Shown here piece by piece: positions 35,447 through 45,087 of a stretch of DNA of 64,000 nucleotides. Source of the stretch: Anaerocolumna aminovalerica. GTDB lineage: Bacteria; Bacillota; Clostridia; Lachnospirales; Lachnospiraceae. The DNA is taken from NCBI RefSeq assembly GCF_900115365.1, contig NZ_FOWD01000014.1, positions 44,282-108,281 on the forward strand, in the 5' to 3' direction. Position 1 is the first letter of the stretch. Every line of letters begins with the position of its first letter. The notes under the pieces are model-generated. The model did no database searches. It saw only the letters and a list, made by a program, of their open reading frames with translations, and was not told the DNA's origin. Position numbers and translations under genes: made by a program.

Positions 35447-36883
35447 CTACCTGGTTAACTCAGGATATTTTTCTATAGCTGATGTATAGAAAGTGTCTAA
35501 TGCAGTATCTTTATCTACTGTACCATCAAAGTAATCTTTAAAAGCTCCCTGGAAAGATTCATTTAAACCTTGGTCATATTGAGAAATATTACTCATATCA
35601 ATCTTTGGAGCAGCTTCTGCAAATAATTTAATGTGATTTTGTCCGCCTAAGAAAGCAGATTGGAAATCACTGTTTGCAAGTTCATCCATAGCTTTCATAT
35701 TATTGGTATAATCTTGTGTTTCTTCTGTTATCTTCTTCATAGTTTCTGCATCACAGGTTAAAGTTTTCATAATCTCTTTAATTAACGGAAGATTATCTGT
35801 TCCAGCTGCTGCACAGATCCAGGTACCTCCCCAATAATAACTTTCCGGTCCCTGACAAACTGCGTAATCACCAAAAATACCATTACCTACTTCTTCTTTT
35901 CCGCCTTCTGATACAGGTGTTGCCAATGCGTTTCCTAATAAAGTAAAGTTAATGCCCCATGTGGAATAAAAGAAACCAAATACCTTTCCTTCCGGACCTT
36001 GATCTGCAGACCATTCAGGAGCCCATAGAGATGTTTTATTGTTATATTTGTTATCGGTATAAGCTTTAGTTTGATCTACCCATCTCATGAGGTTGTCATC
36101 AATTACTATCTTAGTACCATCTACCCAGGGGGCTGATACATTATTAGAGAAAGTACGATAAGCATCATCGTATCCTGATAACATCTTATACCCTTTTTCA
36201 GCTGCTTTTGCTGCAACATCATCAAATTTATTCCAGTCACTTAAAGCTGCCTGTACTTCCACAGGATCATCCGTTCCAAGAACATCTTTTGCAATGGAAC
36301 GTCTGTATGCGAATAGTCCCGGTGTAGCCTGCCATGTCGTACCTTTTTGAATACCATTGGAATCGGTTACAATATCTTTCGTATATTGATATTGATTTGC
36401 TAGATCTTCATCGGTTAATCCCACATCTGCTTTCACATCCAAAGCATAATCTGTATCAACATACTTCAAGGCATAATCAGCCTCTACCAGGAAAATGTCT
36501 ACTTTATCATCATCTGCTGCAGATTCCTGGTTTAATAACGCCTGGTCTAATGCATTTTGATATGCATTATTTTCATTTGGTGTTATCACGAAATTCACTT
36601 CAATACCTTCCGGCAGTTTCCCTGCCTTTTCAAAATAGTCAGTATAACGGCTTTTGAATTCTTCATTCCAGCAATAAATATTAAGTACTTTACCTTGCGT
36701 AACCGTATCCCCGGAACCACCTTCTTTCTCCTTATTATCTTCTGTTTTTGGAGCATCCGTTACCTCTTTTGTTACTTCCTTGTCAGGATCTTTTGTTCCG
36801 TCCTTACCTTTTCCTGCACATCCAACCAATGTGGATATTGCCATACTACTAATTAACAACGCTGCTATAAGTTTCTTTTTCAT
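35447..36883 (-). CDS. Sugar ABC transporter substrate-binding lipoprotein (cello-oligosaccharide type)
   Basis: Binding lipoprotein (478 aa) with lipobox LVGC (about residues 18-21), an acidic Lys/Asp/Thr-rich linker, then a CUT1 binding fold: GKVLNIYCWNEEFKSRY (about 60-76), a mid-region rich in Trp/Asp (WAPEWSADQGPEGK, about 291) and C-terminal KDYFDGTVDKDTALDTFY (about 450). ATG 36883 is preceded by GGAGGGAG; the GTG at 36892 is less likely. It lies between the LacI regulator and the permeases, as expected for the first structural gene. Confidence 0.88.
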   Translation of the reverse strand: MKKKLIAALLISSMAISTLVGCAGKGKDGTKDPDKEVTKEVTDAPKTEDNKEKEGGSGDTVTQGKVLNIYCWNEEFKSRYTDYFEKAGKLPEGIEVNFVITPNENNAYQNALDQALLNQESAADDDKVDIFLVEADYALKYVDTDYALDVKADVGLTDEDLANQYQYTKDIVTDSNGIQKGTTWQATPGLFAYRRSIAKDVLGTDDPVEVQAALSDWNKFDDVAAKAAEKGYKMLSGYDDAYRTFSNNVSAPWVDGTKIVIDDNLMRWVDQTKAYTDNKYNNKTSLWAPEWSADQGPEGKVFGFFYSTWGINFTLLGNALATPVSEGGKEEVGNGIFGDYAVCQGPESYYWGGTWICAAAGTDNLPLIKEIMKTLTCDAETMKKITEETQDYTNNMKAMDELANSDFQSAFLGGQNHIKLFAEAAPKIDMSNISQYDQGLNESFQGAFKDYFDGTVDKDTALDTFYTSAIEKYPELTR

Positions 36884-36946
36884 ATAAAACACTCCCTCCT
36901 TAAATAATTTTTTATGTTCTACTGGATATCCAGCATTGCATCATAA

Positions 36947-37963
36947 TTAATTAGTTTCTATCATTTTCACAGTTTTTCCTTCCAGTAACTTACCCTGAAT
37001 TAATACCTGGGTAGCCAGACTGGTTTTTGGATTCTCAATCCAATCAATTAATTTAGCCGCCGCCTCCCTTCCTATAGACTCTGAATCTTGTTTCACTGTA
37101 GTGAGTTTAGGTTTAAGTACCTGGGACAAAAGAATACCGTCAAATCCTGCTACACTTATATCTTCCGGAATCCTTAAGCCTTTTTCATCAATTACATTCA
37201 TTCCCCCAATGAAGGAAAAATCATCGGGAAACATAATACATGTAGGAGGATCTCCACATTCTAGTAACTCTCTTGTAAGCTTTCCCGTTGTTTTAGGATC
37301 ATGGTAATAAGAAGTTTTTACATATTCTTTCGGAACTTTTATTCCAAGATTCATACAGGTTTTATAAAAACTTGCCAAACGTTTTTGGGTAACAGAAGTG
37401 TCCTCACCGTGAATAAAGGCTATTTTTCTGTGACCTCGCTGATATATGTAATTTACCAGATCTTCCACAGCTTTCACATTATCTGAAAGAATTGCTGTCT
37501 TACCATTATAAACGTGGTCAATGGTTACAACCGGCAAATCACTGGTTACCAATTCAACCACCATAGGATCTGTATAATCTACACTGGCTATCACTACTCC
37601 ATCATAATTACGGTATCTGCAATGCTCCAGATAACTTACTTTCTGCTGTCCTATATTTTGAGAAATAAAAGTAATATCGTACCCTCTTTTTTCAGCTTCC
37701 GACTTTAAGTTTTCTAAAACAGATGAGAAATACTCATGAGCCAATCCACTGTGCATTTTATCAATGAAAAGTATTCCAATATTATTACTTCGCTTTGTCT
37801 TTAACATTCTAGCCGCTGAGTTTGGAAAATACCCCATCTCTTCTGCTGCTTTTCTAATATTCTCTTTTGTTTCTTTTCCAATATCGCTTTGATCATTCAA
37901 AGCTTTACTTACTGTTGCAACCGATACTTTACATTTTGCTGCTATATCTTTTAAAGAAGCCAT
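36947..37963 (-). CDS. LacI-family transcriptional regulator of cello-oligosaccharide genes
   Basis: LacI-type repressor (338 aa). The N-terminal helix-turn-helix is LKDIAAKCKVSVATVSKALN (about residues 4-23) and the hinge helix region is GYFPNSAARMLKTKRSN (about 45-61). The remainder is a periplasmic-binding type I effector domain (NIGILFIDKMHSG, VIASVDYTDP, GFDGILLSQ). It is encoded head-to-head with cellobiose phosphorylase, and two operator-like sites lie between them (38014-38033 and 38188-38207). The stop is 63 bases before the binding-protein gene, so the transporter may share its transcript. Confidence 0.9.
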   Translation of the reverse strand: MASLKDIAAKCKVSVATVSKALNDQSDIGKETKENIRKAAEEMGYFPNSAARMLKTKRSNNIGILFIDKMHSGLAHEYFSSVLENLKSEAEKRGYDITFISQNIGQQKVSYLEHCRYRNYDGVVIASVDYTDPMVVELVTSDLPVVTIDHVYNGKTAILSDNVKAVEDLVNYIYQRGHRKIAFIHGEDTSVTQKRLASFYKTCMNLGIKVPKEYVKTSYYHDPKTTGKLTRELLECGDPPTCIMFPDDFSFIGGMNVIDEKGLRIPEDISVAGFDGILLSQVLKPKLTTVKQDSESIGREAAAKLIDWIENPKTSLATQVLIQGKLLEGKTVKMIETN

Positions 37964-38013
37964 TTATCTTCTTCCTCTCTTTTATAGTTGTTCGGATTAA
38001 GTACTTAAGACTT

Positions 38014-38063
38014 TACTTAATCGTTTTCGTATTCATTATAAAATAATATACAACAAATTGCAA
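38014..38063 (-). promoter_or_regulatory. lacI promoter and operator
   Basis: On the minus strand, TTGCAA (38063-38058), 17-base spacer, TATAAT (38040-38035). Immediately downstream is the operator-like site containing ACTTAATCGTTTTCGTA (38015-38031, plus-strand reading), with a central CG as in LacI-family operators. The same core recurs at 38188. Confidence 0.7.
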
Positions 38064-38151
38064 TACATTTATTTATTTTTGTTTAATTTGCATACTAATA
38101 AATTATTTTTTTAGTAACATCTACTTAAATCACTAAATTATGGATTATATA

Positions 38152-38207
38152 TTGCTTTTTTTCTCATACAATAGTATTATATTCGTAACTTAATCGTTTT
38201 AGTACTT
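38152..38207 (+). promoter_or_regulatory. Cellobiose phosphorylase promoter and LacI-type operator
   Basis: TTGCTT (38152-38157), 17-base spacer, TATTAT (38175-38180), followed by ACTTAATCGTTTTAGTA (38188-38204). The 13-base core ACTTAATCGTTTT is shared with the lacI-side site. Its placement over the transcription start implies repression. Confidence 0.7.
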
Positions 38208-38237
38208 TATGTAAATAATAGGAAGTGAGGAATACAT

Positions 38238-40661
38238 ATGAAATATGGATATTTTGATGATAGGAGAAAAGAATATGTGATTCAGACACCGGATACTCCA
38301 CTGCCTTGGATCAACTACCTGGGCAGCAATCAATTTTTTAGTCTTCTATCTAATACAGGGGGCGGCTATTCTTTCTACCGTGATGCGAAACTAAGGCGTA
38401 TCACCAGATACCGTTACAACAACGTTCCAAACGATATTGGAAGCCGTTTTTTTTACATTAAGGATCAGGATGAGATATGGAGTCCTTGCTATAAACCCGT
38501 TAAATCTAAACTGGATTATTACAGCTGCAGGCACGGTATGGGTTATAGTATCATTTCAGGAAGCCGTAATTCTATAGTGGCTTCCATCACTTTCTTCGTT
38601 CCTTTGAAAGACAACTGTGAATTGCAGCATGTTACCTTAACAAATGAAGGAGATAGTAAAAAATCTTTTGATCTTTTTGGCGTAGTGGAATGGTGTCTTT
38701 GGAATGCTGTTGATGATGCTGCAAATTATCAACGGAATTTAAGTATTGGGGAAGTTGAAGTAGAAAATTCTGTGGTCTATCATAAGTCCGAATACAGAGA
38801 ACGCCGTAATCATTATGGTTTTTATAGTGTTAATGCTGATACCTGTGGTTTTGATACCAATCGTGATTCTTTTCTTGGTGCAGATAAAGACTGGTCATTA
38901 CCGGATAGGGTAAGATCCGGCCAATCGACTGATAGTATAGCAAGCGGCTGGTACCCTATAGCTTCACATCAGATTTCCATCTCATTGGAACCGGGAGAAA
39001 CCAAAGAATTAGTGTTTATCTTAGGTTATATTGAAAATGAAAAAAATGATAAATGGGATTCACCTAATAAAATCAATAAGACAAAAGCAAAAGAAATGAT
39101 TTCCAAATATGAATCCCTTTCTTCTGTAAATAAAGCATTTTCAGAACTAGCCGGATATTGGGAAGATTTACTGAGTAATTATCAGGTTCACTCTGCTCTT
39201 CCTCAGTTGGACCGAATGGTGAACATATGGAATCAATATCAATGTATGGCAACCTTTAACATGAGCAGAAGTGCCAGTTATTACGAGACCGGAACTGGAC
39301 GTGGAATGGGATTTCGAGACAGTTGTCAGGATTTACTTGGGTTTGTTCATATGATACCGGAACAAGCCAGAGAACGGATTATTGATATTGCCTCTATTCA
39401 ATTTGAAGATGGAAGCACATATCACCAGTACCAGCCTTTAACTAAACAGGGAAATGCCGATATCGGAGGCGGTTTTAATGATGACCCTCTATGGCTGATT
39501 GGCTGTACAACTGCGTATATCCGGGAAACAGGCGACATGTCCATTTTAGATGAAATGGTACCCTTTAATAATGTGAAAGGAACAGAGAAACCATTATTAG
39601 AACATTTAAAGAGAAGTGTTTATTACACTATAAACCACAAAGGTCCTCATAATCTTCCTTTAATTGGGCGTGCAGACTGGAATGACTGCTTGAACCTGAA
39701 TTGTTTTTCAGAGGAACCCGGAGAAAGTTTTCAGACCTGTGAAAATATAGACAATAAAAAAGCAGAAAGTATTTTTATTGGAGCGATGTTCGTAAAGTAT
39801 GCCGGTGAGTATGCAGATTTATGCAGTCGGTTAGGTAATACAGAAGAAGCAGATTATGTAAACAAAGAGATTCAAAAAATGACAGAAGCTATTGAAACCT
39901 CCGGCTGGGATGGTTCCTGGTTTCTGCGTGCATATGACAGCTATGGTGACCCTGTTGGAAGCCATATATGCGAAGAAGGTCAAATCTACATTGAGCCTCA
40001 GGGTTTTTGTGTTATGGCAGGTATCGGTATTCAGAACGGAAATGCTAAAAAAGCTCTTGACAGTGTAGAAGAACGCCTTACTACACCTTATGGTATTCAA
40101 TTACTAAATCCATGTTATACAAAATATCATATTAACCTTGGAGAAATCACCAGTTATCCTCCTGGATATAAGGAAAACGGCGGTATTTTTTGCCACAATA
40201 ATCCCTGGGTAAGCATTGCCCATACTGTAATTGGACAGAGAAATGAAGCATTTGAAAGCTATAAACGTATTTCACCGGCCTTCACGGAAGAAATCAGTGA
40301 TATACATAGAACAGAGCCTTATGTATACAGTCAGATGATTGCAGGAAGAGAAGCCCCTAACTACGGAGAAGCTAAAAACAGTTGGCTAACCGGAACTGCA
40401 TCCTGGTCCTTCGTGAATGTAAGCCAGTTCATCCTAGGAATACGTGCAGACTATGATGGGCTGAGAATAGAGCCATGTCTGCCGGATGAATTAAATGAAA
40501 TTACTATCATTCGTGAATTCAGAGATGCCCGGTTTAATATTCATATCAATAATAGGAAAACAGGCAAAATACAGATTATGGTAGACGGAGAAAAGATTAA
40601 GGGTACTCTAATACCATTAATAGAAAACAAAAAGCTTTACACGGTTGAAGTGGACGTATAA
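38238..40661 (+). CDS. Cellobiose phosphorylase, GH94
   Basis: Cytoplasmic GH94 phosphorylase (807 aa) converting cellobiose and phosphate to glucose-1-phosphate and glucose. From the start (MKYGYFDDRRKEYVIQTPDT) it follows clostridial cellobiose phosphorylase closely: PWINYLGSNQFFSLLSNT (about residues 22-39), ITRYRYNNVPNDIGSRFF (about 55-72), GMGFRDSCQDLLGF (about 356-369), catalytic-acid motif PLIGRADWNDCLNLNCF (Asp in DWND, about 480) and SYPPGYKENGGIFCHNN (about 640). ATG 38238 follows GGAAGTGAGG. The divergent LacI gene and neighbouring importer form a cellobiose regulon. Cellodextrin phosphorylase is a less likely alternative. Confidence 0.93.
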   Translation: MKYGYFDDRRKEYVIQTPDTPLPWINYLGSNQFFSLLSNTGGGYSFYRDAKLRRITRYRYNNVPNDIGSRFFYIKDQDEIWSPCYKPVKSKLDYYSCRHGMGYSIISGSRNSIVASITFFVPLKDNCELQHVTLTNEGDSKKSFDLFGVVEWCLWNAVDDAANYQRNLSIGEVEVENSVVYHKSEYRERRNHYGFYSVNADTCGFDTNRDSFLGADKDWSLPDRVRSGQSTDSIASGWYPIASHQISISLEPGETKELVFILGYIENEKNDKWDSPNKINKTKAKEMISKYESLSSVNKAFSELAGYWEDLLSNYQVHSALPQLDRMVNIWNQYQCMATFNMSRSASYYETGTGRGMGFRDSCQDLLGFVHMIPEQARERIIDIASIQFEDGSTYHQYQPLTKQGNADIGGGFNDDPLWLIGCTTAYIRETGDMSILDEMVPFNNVKGTEKPLLEHLKRSVYYTINHKGPHNLPLIGRADWNDCLNLNCFSEEPGESFQTCENIDNKKAESIFIGAMFVKYAGEYADLCSRLGNTEEADYVNKEIQKMTEAIETSGWDGSWFLRAYDSYGDPVGSHICEEGQIYIEPQGFCVMAGIGIQNGNAKKALDSVEERLTTPYGIQLLNPCYTKYHINLGEITSYPPGYKENGGIFCHNNPWVSIAHTVIGQRNEAFESYKRISPAFTEEISDIHRTEPYVYSQMIAGREAPNYGEAKNSWLTGTASWSFVNVSQFILGIRADYDGLRIEPCLPDELNEITIIREFRDARFNIHINNRKTGKIQIMVDGEKIKGTLIPLIENKKLYTVEVDV

Positions 40662-40713
40662 CTAATACTTTTTAAATAAGTTTATCTAATCACCAATTCC
40701 TCTTATATATTTT

Positions 40714-40752
40714 CTTGTAGTAGAAGTTATTATATCAGACTTCTACTACAAG
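40714..40752. terminator. Bidirectional terminator between GH94 and amino acid transporter genes
   Basis: CTTGTAGTAGAAGT (40714-40727) is perfectly complementary to ACTTCTACTACAAG (40739-40752), with an 11-base loop, between convergent genes. T-runs are weak, but the 14-bp stem is strong. Confidence 0.7.
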
Positions 40753-40773
40753 GAATGTACTAATTGGAATTTT

Positions 40774-41532
40774 TTATCCTGCAAATTTACCGATAAAATC
40801 TTTTACCCGGGTATTTTCTGTAGAAAATATCTGTTCCGGCGTACCTTCTTCCTGTATTTTCCCATTTTCCATAAAGATAATCCGATCTGATAACTCTTTG
40901 GCAAATTGCATTTCATGAGTAACTATAATCATAGTCATTTTTTCTTTTGCCAATTCTTTAATAACCTTAAGTACTTCTCCTGTTAATTCAGGATCTAAGG
41001 CTGAGGTAGGCTCATCAAAGAACAGAATTTTAGGCTGGAGTGCTAAAGCCCTTGCTATGGATACACGCTGCTGTTGCCCACCGGATAATTGATAGGGGTA
41101 AGCTTCCTTTTTATCTTCTAGTCCTAATTTCTTAAGTAATACCATAGCCCGCTCTTCCGCTTCCTTTTTACTGACTTTATCCACCGTCATAGGGGCGTCT
41201 GTAATATTTTTAAGTACGGTATAATGAGGAAACAGGTTAAAATTTTGAAAAACCAGTCCGTAATATTTATGGAATCTTCTTAGTTCCTTTTTGGCCATAT
41301 AGACGCTTTTACCCTCTGTATTATTATGAGCGGCATATTCACCAAGATAAATTAAATCACCGCTATTCATTTTCTCTAGCATAGCTGCACAACGAAGTAC
41401 AGTAGATTTACCGGAACCGGAAGGACCGATAATGGATAGTACTTCACCTTCATTTACAGACAAAGAAATATCTTTGATTACCTCCAGCTTATCAAAGGAT
41501 TTTTTCATATGATTGATCTCTAATATTTTCAT
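40774..41532 (-). CDS. Polar amino acid ABC transporter ATPase (GlnQ-like)
   Basis: ATPase (252 aa) with Walker [14 protein letters not shown] (about residues 32-44), signature [16 protein letters not shown] (about 146) and Walker [14 protein letters not shown] (about 165), typical of the amino acid (PAAT) family. ATG 41532 follows GGGGGT. The sequence just upstream (41533-41592) resembles the segment before the MATE gene at 53799. It is the last gene of a binding protein-permease-ATPase set. Confidence 0.9.
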   Translation of the reverse strand: MKILEINHMKKSFDKLEVIKDISLSVNEGEVLSIIGPSGSGKSTVLRCAAMLEKMNSGDLIYLGEYAAHNNTEGKSVYMAKKELRRFHKYYGLVFQNFNLFPHYTVLKNITDAPMTVDKVSKKEAEERAMVLLKKLGLEDKKEAYPYQLSGGQQQRVSIARALALQPKILFFDEPTSALDPELTGEVLKVIKELAKEKMTMIIVTHEMQFAKELSDRIIFMENGKIQEEGTPEQIFSTENTRVKDFIGKFAG

Positions 41533-41592
41533 ATTTACCCCCATTGTATCTCACATCTGCAGATGTGATACTCTGCTTACAGATGTGATCTG
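41533..41592 (-). repeat. Palindromic leader repeat before amino acid transporter ATPase gene
   Basis: Read on the minus strand, ACATCTGTAAGCAGAGTATC is followed by a near-perfect dyad ACATCTGCAGATGT and GAGATACAATGGGGGTAAAT, ending at the ATG. The segment 53735-53798 before a MATE gene has the same blocks in the same order. The repeat exactly fills the space between two operon genes. Confidence 0.6.
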
Positions 41593-42243
41593 CTATCTAT
41601 AATAGTTTAATTTTCGCTCAATTAGTTCCATTCCCAGTGCAACAGCCAGATTAAATATGTAGTAAAATAAGCCTGCCACCATGAGAGGCATAATTGTGGT
41701 TTCGGAAGCTGCAATCTGCTTCGCTGTTGTAAACATCTCTACAATGGATAATACAAAAGCCAAGGAGGTATCTTTCACCAATGTAATGGTCTCATTGGTT
41801 ATGGAAGGCATAACACGCTTAATTACCTGAGGCAGAATAATCTTAAAGAAAGTCTGGCCCTTTGTATATCCCAGCACCTTAGCAGCTTCATACTGGCCTT
41901 TTGGCATAGATTCTATTCCGGAACGGTATATTTCTGCGAAATAAGCTGCATAATTCAAGACAAATGCAAGAATTACAGCTATAAAGCGATAGGAACGGCT
42001 TAATTGAAGTCCGAAAACATAGAATGGCCCAAAATATACTACAATGAGCTGCAACATTAAAGGTGTTCCACGCATAACAGAAATATAGAATTTCGTAATA
42101 GTCCGAAGGATACAATTTTTAGACATTCTGCCAAATGATATAATTAACCCTAAAGGAAGAGAAAAGATAAGGGTTAGCATAAATATTTCAACAGTTGTAA
42201 TAAACCCCTTCCCTAATTCCAAAAACATAACCGCTATATTCAT
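41593..42243 (-). CDS. Polar amino acid ABC transporter permease (HisM/GlnP-like)
   Basis: Membrane subunit (216 aa) with about five hydrophobic segments. It has RGTPLMLQLIVVYFGPFYV (about residues 58-76), YFAEIYRSGIESMPKGQYEA (about 101-120, the coupling loop) and KDTSLAFVLSIVEM (about 157), all typical of the HEQRo/GlnP permease group. ATG 42243 has GGAGG upstream. Confidence 0.9.
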   Translation of the reverse strand: MNIAVMFLELGKGFITTVEIFMLTLIFSLPLGLIISFGRMSKNCILRTITKFYISVMRGTPLMLQLIVVYFGPFYVFGLQLSRSYRFIAVILAFVLNYAAYFAEIYRSGIESMPKGQYEAAKVLGYTKGQTFFKIILPQVIKRVMPSITNETITLVKDTSLAFVLSIVEMFTTAKQIAASETTIMPLMVAGLFYYIFNLAVALGMELIERKLNYYR

Positions 42244-42343
42244 AAAAATTCCTCCAATTTATCCCGGTTATTAATAGTCTATCTAAAAAATCAATGGACT
42301 AACGGGGCAAATAATTAACACATATAATACTCCGGGCATAATC

Positions 42344-43138
42344 CTATTCACCTAAGCAAACGCTATCCTGTAAATCCCATTTTCTGGCTATTTCCATAAA
42401 GGTTCCGTCTTCCAGCATCTCCATTAAGGTTTTTTCTACTGCATCTCTAAGTTCTTCATTTCCTAATAAGAATCCAACACCATACTGTTCACCGGAAAGA
42501 AATTCATCTAAAATAATAAATTGCTCTTGATTACGTGAAGACATTTGTGCTTTTGCAACGCCAATATCCATTGCTACCCCATCTACAGTTCCCATTTCCA
42601 GTTCCATAAATGCAGTATTATAATCGCTAAACTCTAAAAGCTTAGAAAATGAATCCTTTAACTGCTTATTCTCCTCACTATTTAATGCCGCCAAAGCAGA
42701 AGAGTCTTTTTGAACTGCAACTATTTTTCCTGCTAAACCTGCCTGGTCTTTAATACCGGATGCACTTGCTGTTACAAATACCTGACTATTGTTTACATAA
42801 GGAGAACTCCATGTATATTTATCTTCACGATCGTTAATGGTAAATCCATTCCAGATGCAATCAATAGCACCGGAGGATAATTCCATGTCTTTCACATCCC
42901 AGTCAATAGGCTGCTTAACTAATTCCCAATTGTTACGGTTACTGACTTCTTGTGCTAAATCCAAATCAAATCCTACATATTCTCCTTTTTCATTTTTAAA
43001 TCCATAGGGCTCAAATTCTGCATCAAAGCCTACAATAAATTTTTCTTTTCCAGAGCCTTGTTGCTTTTTTCCTCCACATGCTGTGAAAGTTCCTGCAAGT
43101 AAAATCAATACCACATATAATATTATATTCCTTTTCAT
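42344..43138 (-). CDS. Polar amino acid ABC transporter substrate-binding lipoprotein
   Basis: Binding lipoprotein (264 aa), SBP_bac_3 fold, with lipobox FTAC (about residues 17-20). Motifs: IVGFDAEFEPYGFKNEKGEY (about 34-53), GFDLDLAQEVSNR (about 55-67), CIWNGFTINDRE (about 93-104) and QYGVGFLLGNEEL near the C-terminus. ATG 43138 follows GGAGG; upstream codons in the longer open frame contain the ribosome site. The ligand is a polar amino acid, not identifiable from the binding residues seen. It is transcribed first in the operon. Confidence 0.9.
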   Translation of the reverse strand: MKRNIILYVVLILLAGTFTACGGKKQQGSGKEKFIVGFDAEFEPYGFKNEKGEYVGFDLDLAQEVSNRNNWELVKQPIDWDVKDMELSSGAIDCIWNGFTINDREDKYTWSSPYVNNSQVFVTASASGIKDQAGLAGKIVAVQKDSSALAALNSEENKQLKDSFSKLLEFSDYNTAFMELEMGTVDGVAMDIGVAKAQMSSRNQEQFIILDEFLSGEQYGVGFLLGNEELRDAVEKTLMEMLEDGTFMEIARKWDLQDSVCLGE

Positions 43139-43203
43139 ACTTTCCTCCACTACCATATTATTACTCTAATGATTTACCACGCTAAATTGTTTTGTTTGAT
43201 TGT

Positions 43204-43233
43204 ATAATAACACAGGTAATTTATCTGTGTCAA
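43204..43233 (-). promoter_or_regulatory. Promoter with internal palindrome for the amino acid importer
   Basis: On the minus strand: TTGACA (43233-43228), a 17-base spacer and TTATTA (43210-43205). The inverted repeat ACACAG-N9-CTGTGT (43210-43230) almost fills the spacer and overlaps both boxes, a good position for a repressor. Confidence 0.6.
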
Positions 43234-43397
43234 TTATGTTATTGAAATAATTTTTTAACCGTTAACTTGTTTCTTTTCTTATACCTTTAATTTGCCACCC
43301 TTTTTTGTATCATTTTCCTCATTCATTTTATATATTCAAATTCTAAGGTATGTTAAACTGGTATTACTCTTTGAAAAATTATACCTAACACCCGCAT

Positions 43398-43440
43398 AAA
43401 AATGCCTCTGTAGAATTATTGTTCTACAAAGGCATTTTTT
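43398..43440. terminator. Strong terminator between importer region and DUF5808-like gene
   Basis: AAATGCCT-CTGTAGAA pairs with TTCTACA-AAGGCATTT around a short loop, with T-runs on the plus strand and A-runs giving T-runs on the minus strand. It lies just past the minus-strand stop at 43474. Confidence 0.85.
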
Positions 43441-43473
43441 AGACTAAAATACAAAAGCTTTATATTTTCCTGA

Positions 43474-44889
43474 CTATCTGTTTAGTAAATTTTTCTCCTT
43501 CATTTTTTCAATTATACTGTGGTTTCCATTAATTATTATGGTTTCTTCATCTGTTGTCATAACCAAAAACGGAGGCTGTTTAGGATTTAAACAAAGTCTG
43601 CACTTCCCATACCCTTCCACTCTAAATGTTCCTTTTAGAATATTCTCCATATTTGTTCCAACTACTTTTACCGTTGATGGCAAATTATCCACGATTTCTA
43701 CGGATTTAATATCATTTGTAGGAAAATCCAGTTCTTCTGCTGTATGGGTTACTATAATCCGATTATCGAAAAGTTCTATTGTTACTGGGGTGAACTCTTC
43801 TTTTATTACATATACTCCGGACACCGGCAATGCTAATATACAAACTATTGCTATAACCATTACGATTTTTCCTATTTTATGTGCCAGATTCATTGTGGTG
43901 CCAATACCCACCCTGTCATTAACTATAATCTTTTTGTCATCAGGATTATAATAAAACAAACCATATATCCAGTGATCATCCTCATCCAGATATAAAGGAC
44001 GTGTACTTTCTTTTGATAACTTTTGCTGAACATACCGGGCAGTAAACTCTGCTCTCATAGCAATATATAAAATAACTGCGGAATAAATCAGTGTGAAAAT
44101 CAATCCGAAAAAATACGGGATCTTGCCGGTTAAAAACATCCAGAAAGCAACCGTAAATATTCCAGAGAGCCATGTCATGCTCAACCAAAATTTCCACCAG
44201 CACTTTCTGCGAATCCGGTTAATCATTGCATTAATATTCCGGTCTTCATCTACGATTTCTGCTTTTTGTTTATTAATAACATTTTGAAATAAGGCACCCA
44301 AAAGTGTAATTAAGGTAAATGATCCACAGCCTAACAATATCAATATATAATCCTCTTTATGGGTAGATACAAATCCTTCATATATAAGCGGAAAAAAACT
44401 AAGGATAACCGGAGGAAGAAACCAAAGTTGATTCACCCTTTTTTCTGATTTCATTAATGCTGTTACTTCTTCCAAGGCTTTTTCAGAAGCTTCATATTTA
44501 TTAATAGTTTCTGTTTTTTCTTCTAAAGTACCTTTTGTACTAATTGCTTCACCTTTAATTATTTCCATTCTAAGATGATATTTTATATATGGGATATAAG
44601 GTAGTAAAATAACTAACAGAATCCAAATAATCATTATAGTATAATAAATTGAAAACCATGGAATAAAAAATACTAAAATCGGTATTAAAAGCAGTACTAA
44701 AGATATAATATTCAATTCTCGTTTATAAGCTGCTAACAGCCCATCTACCCTTTTATCATAAATTTTTGAATAGGGCAGTGTTACTCCAAGTACAATGTTC
44801 TTTTTAGGTTTTACTTCATTTTTCAGCAAAAAATACATGATTGGCAATACAGGGTACATAGATATAATTAAAATAATACGGGCAGCCAT
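43474..44889 (-). CDS. Polytopic membrane protein with DUF5808-like segment
   Basis: A 471-residue protein with about six or seven hydrophobic helices over residues 1-275. The motif DDHWIYGLFYYNPDDKKIIV (about 304-323) then RVGIGTTMNLAH is the DUF5808 hallmark. A last helix follows at about 343-362, and a C-terminal domain of about 105 residues resembles a bacterial PH-like domain (VTIELFDNRIIVTHTAEEL). Such proteins are often linked to BlaI/M56 or YdfR-type genes in Firmicutes, but their function is unknown. ATG 44889 follows GGAGAGGTG. It appears to be a single-gene unit. Confidence 0.75.
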   Translation of the reverse strand: MAARIILIISMYPVLPIMYFLLKNEVKPKKNIVLGVTLPYSKIYDKRVDGLLAAYKRELNIISLVLLLIPILVFFIPWFSIYYTIMIIWILLVILLPYIPYIKYHLRMEIIKGEAISTKGTLEEKTETINKYEASEKALEEVTALMKSEKRVNQLWFLPPVILSFFPLIYEGFVSTHKEDYILILLGCGSFTLITLLGALFQNVINKQKAEIVDEDRNINAMINRIRRKCWWKFWLSMTWLSGIFTVAFWMFLTGKIPYFFGLIFTLIYSAVILYIAMRAEFTARYVQQKLSKESTRPLYLDEDDHWIYGLFYYNPDDKKIIVNDRVGIGTTMNLAHKIGKIVMVIAIVCILALPVSGVYVIKEEFTPVTIELFDNRIIVTHTAEELDFPTNDIKSVEIVDNLPSTVKVVGTNMENILKGTFRVEGYGKCRLCLNPKQPPFLVMTTDEETIIINGNHSIIEKMKEKNLLNR

Positions 44890-45027
44890 CTTTTACACCT
44901 CTCCAACAGGCACTAGTTAATTTACGGTTTATAACTTTAATGTATCACTTCTTCAAAGGAATGTAAATATATAATACCATTTCCCTCCATTTTGCTGTTA
45001 ATAAAGTATGGACTTGAAATTATAAAT

Positions 45028-45069
45028 GGACTGCTGCAGAACTATTCTATCTTAGTTAAGCAGCAGCCC
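45028..45069 (-). terminator. Hairpin after the GGDEF gene
   Basis: GGACTGCTGC (45028-45037) pairs with GCAGCAGCCC (45060-45069) with one mismatch. It lies about 20 bases past the minus-strand stop; the T-run is broken. It resembles the 3271-3308 hairpin. Confidence 0.5.
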
Positions 45070-45087
45070 TTGACAGTTTGTATTATA

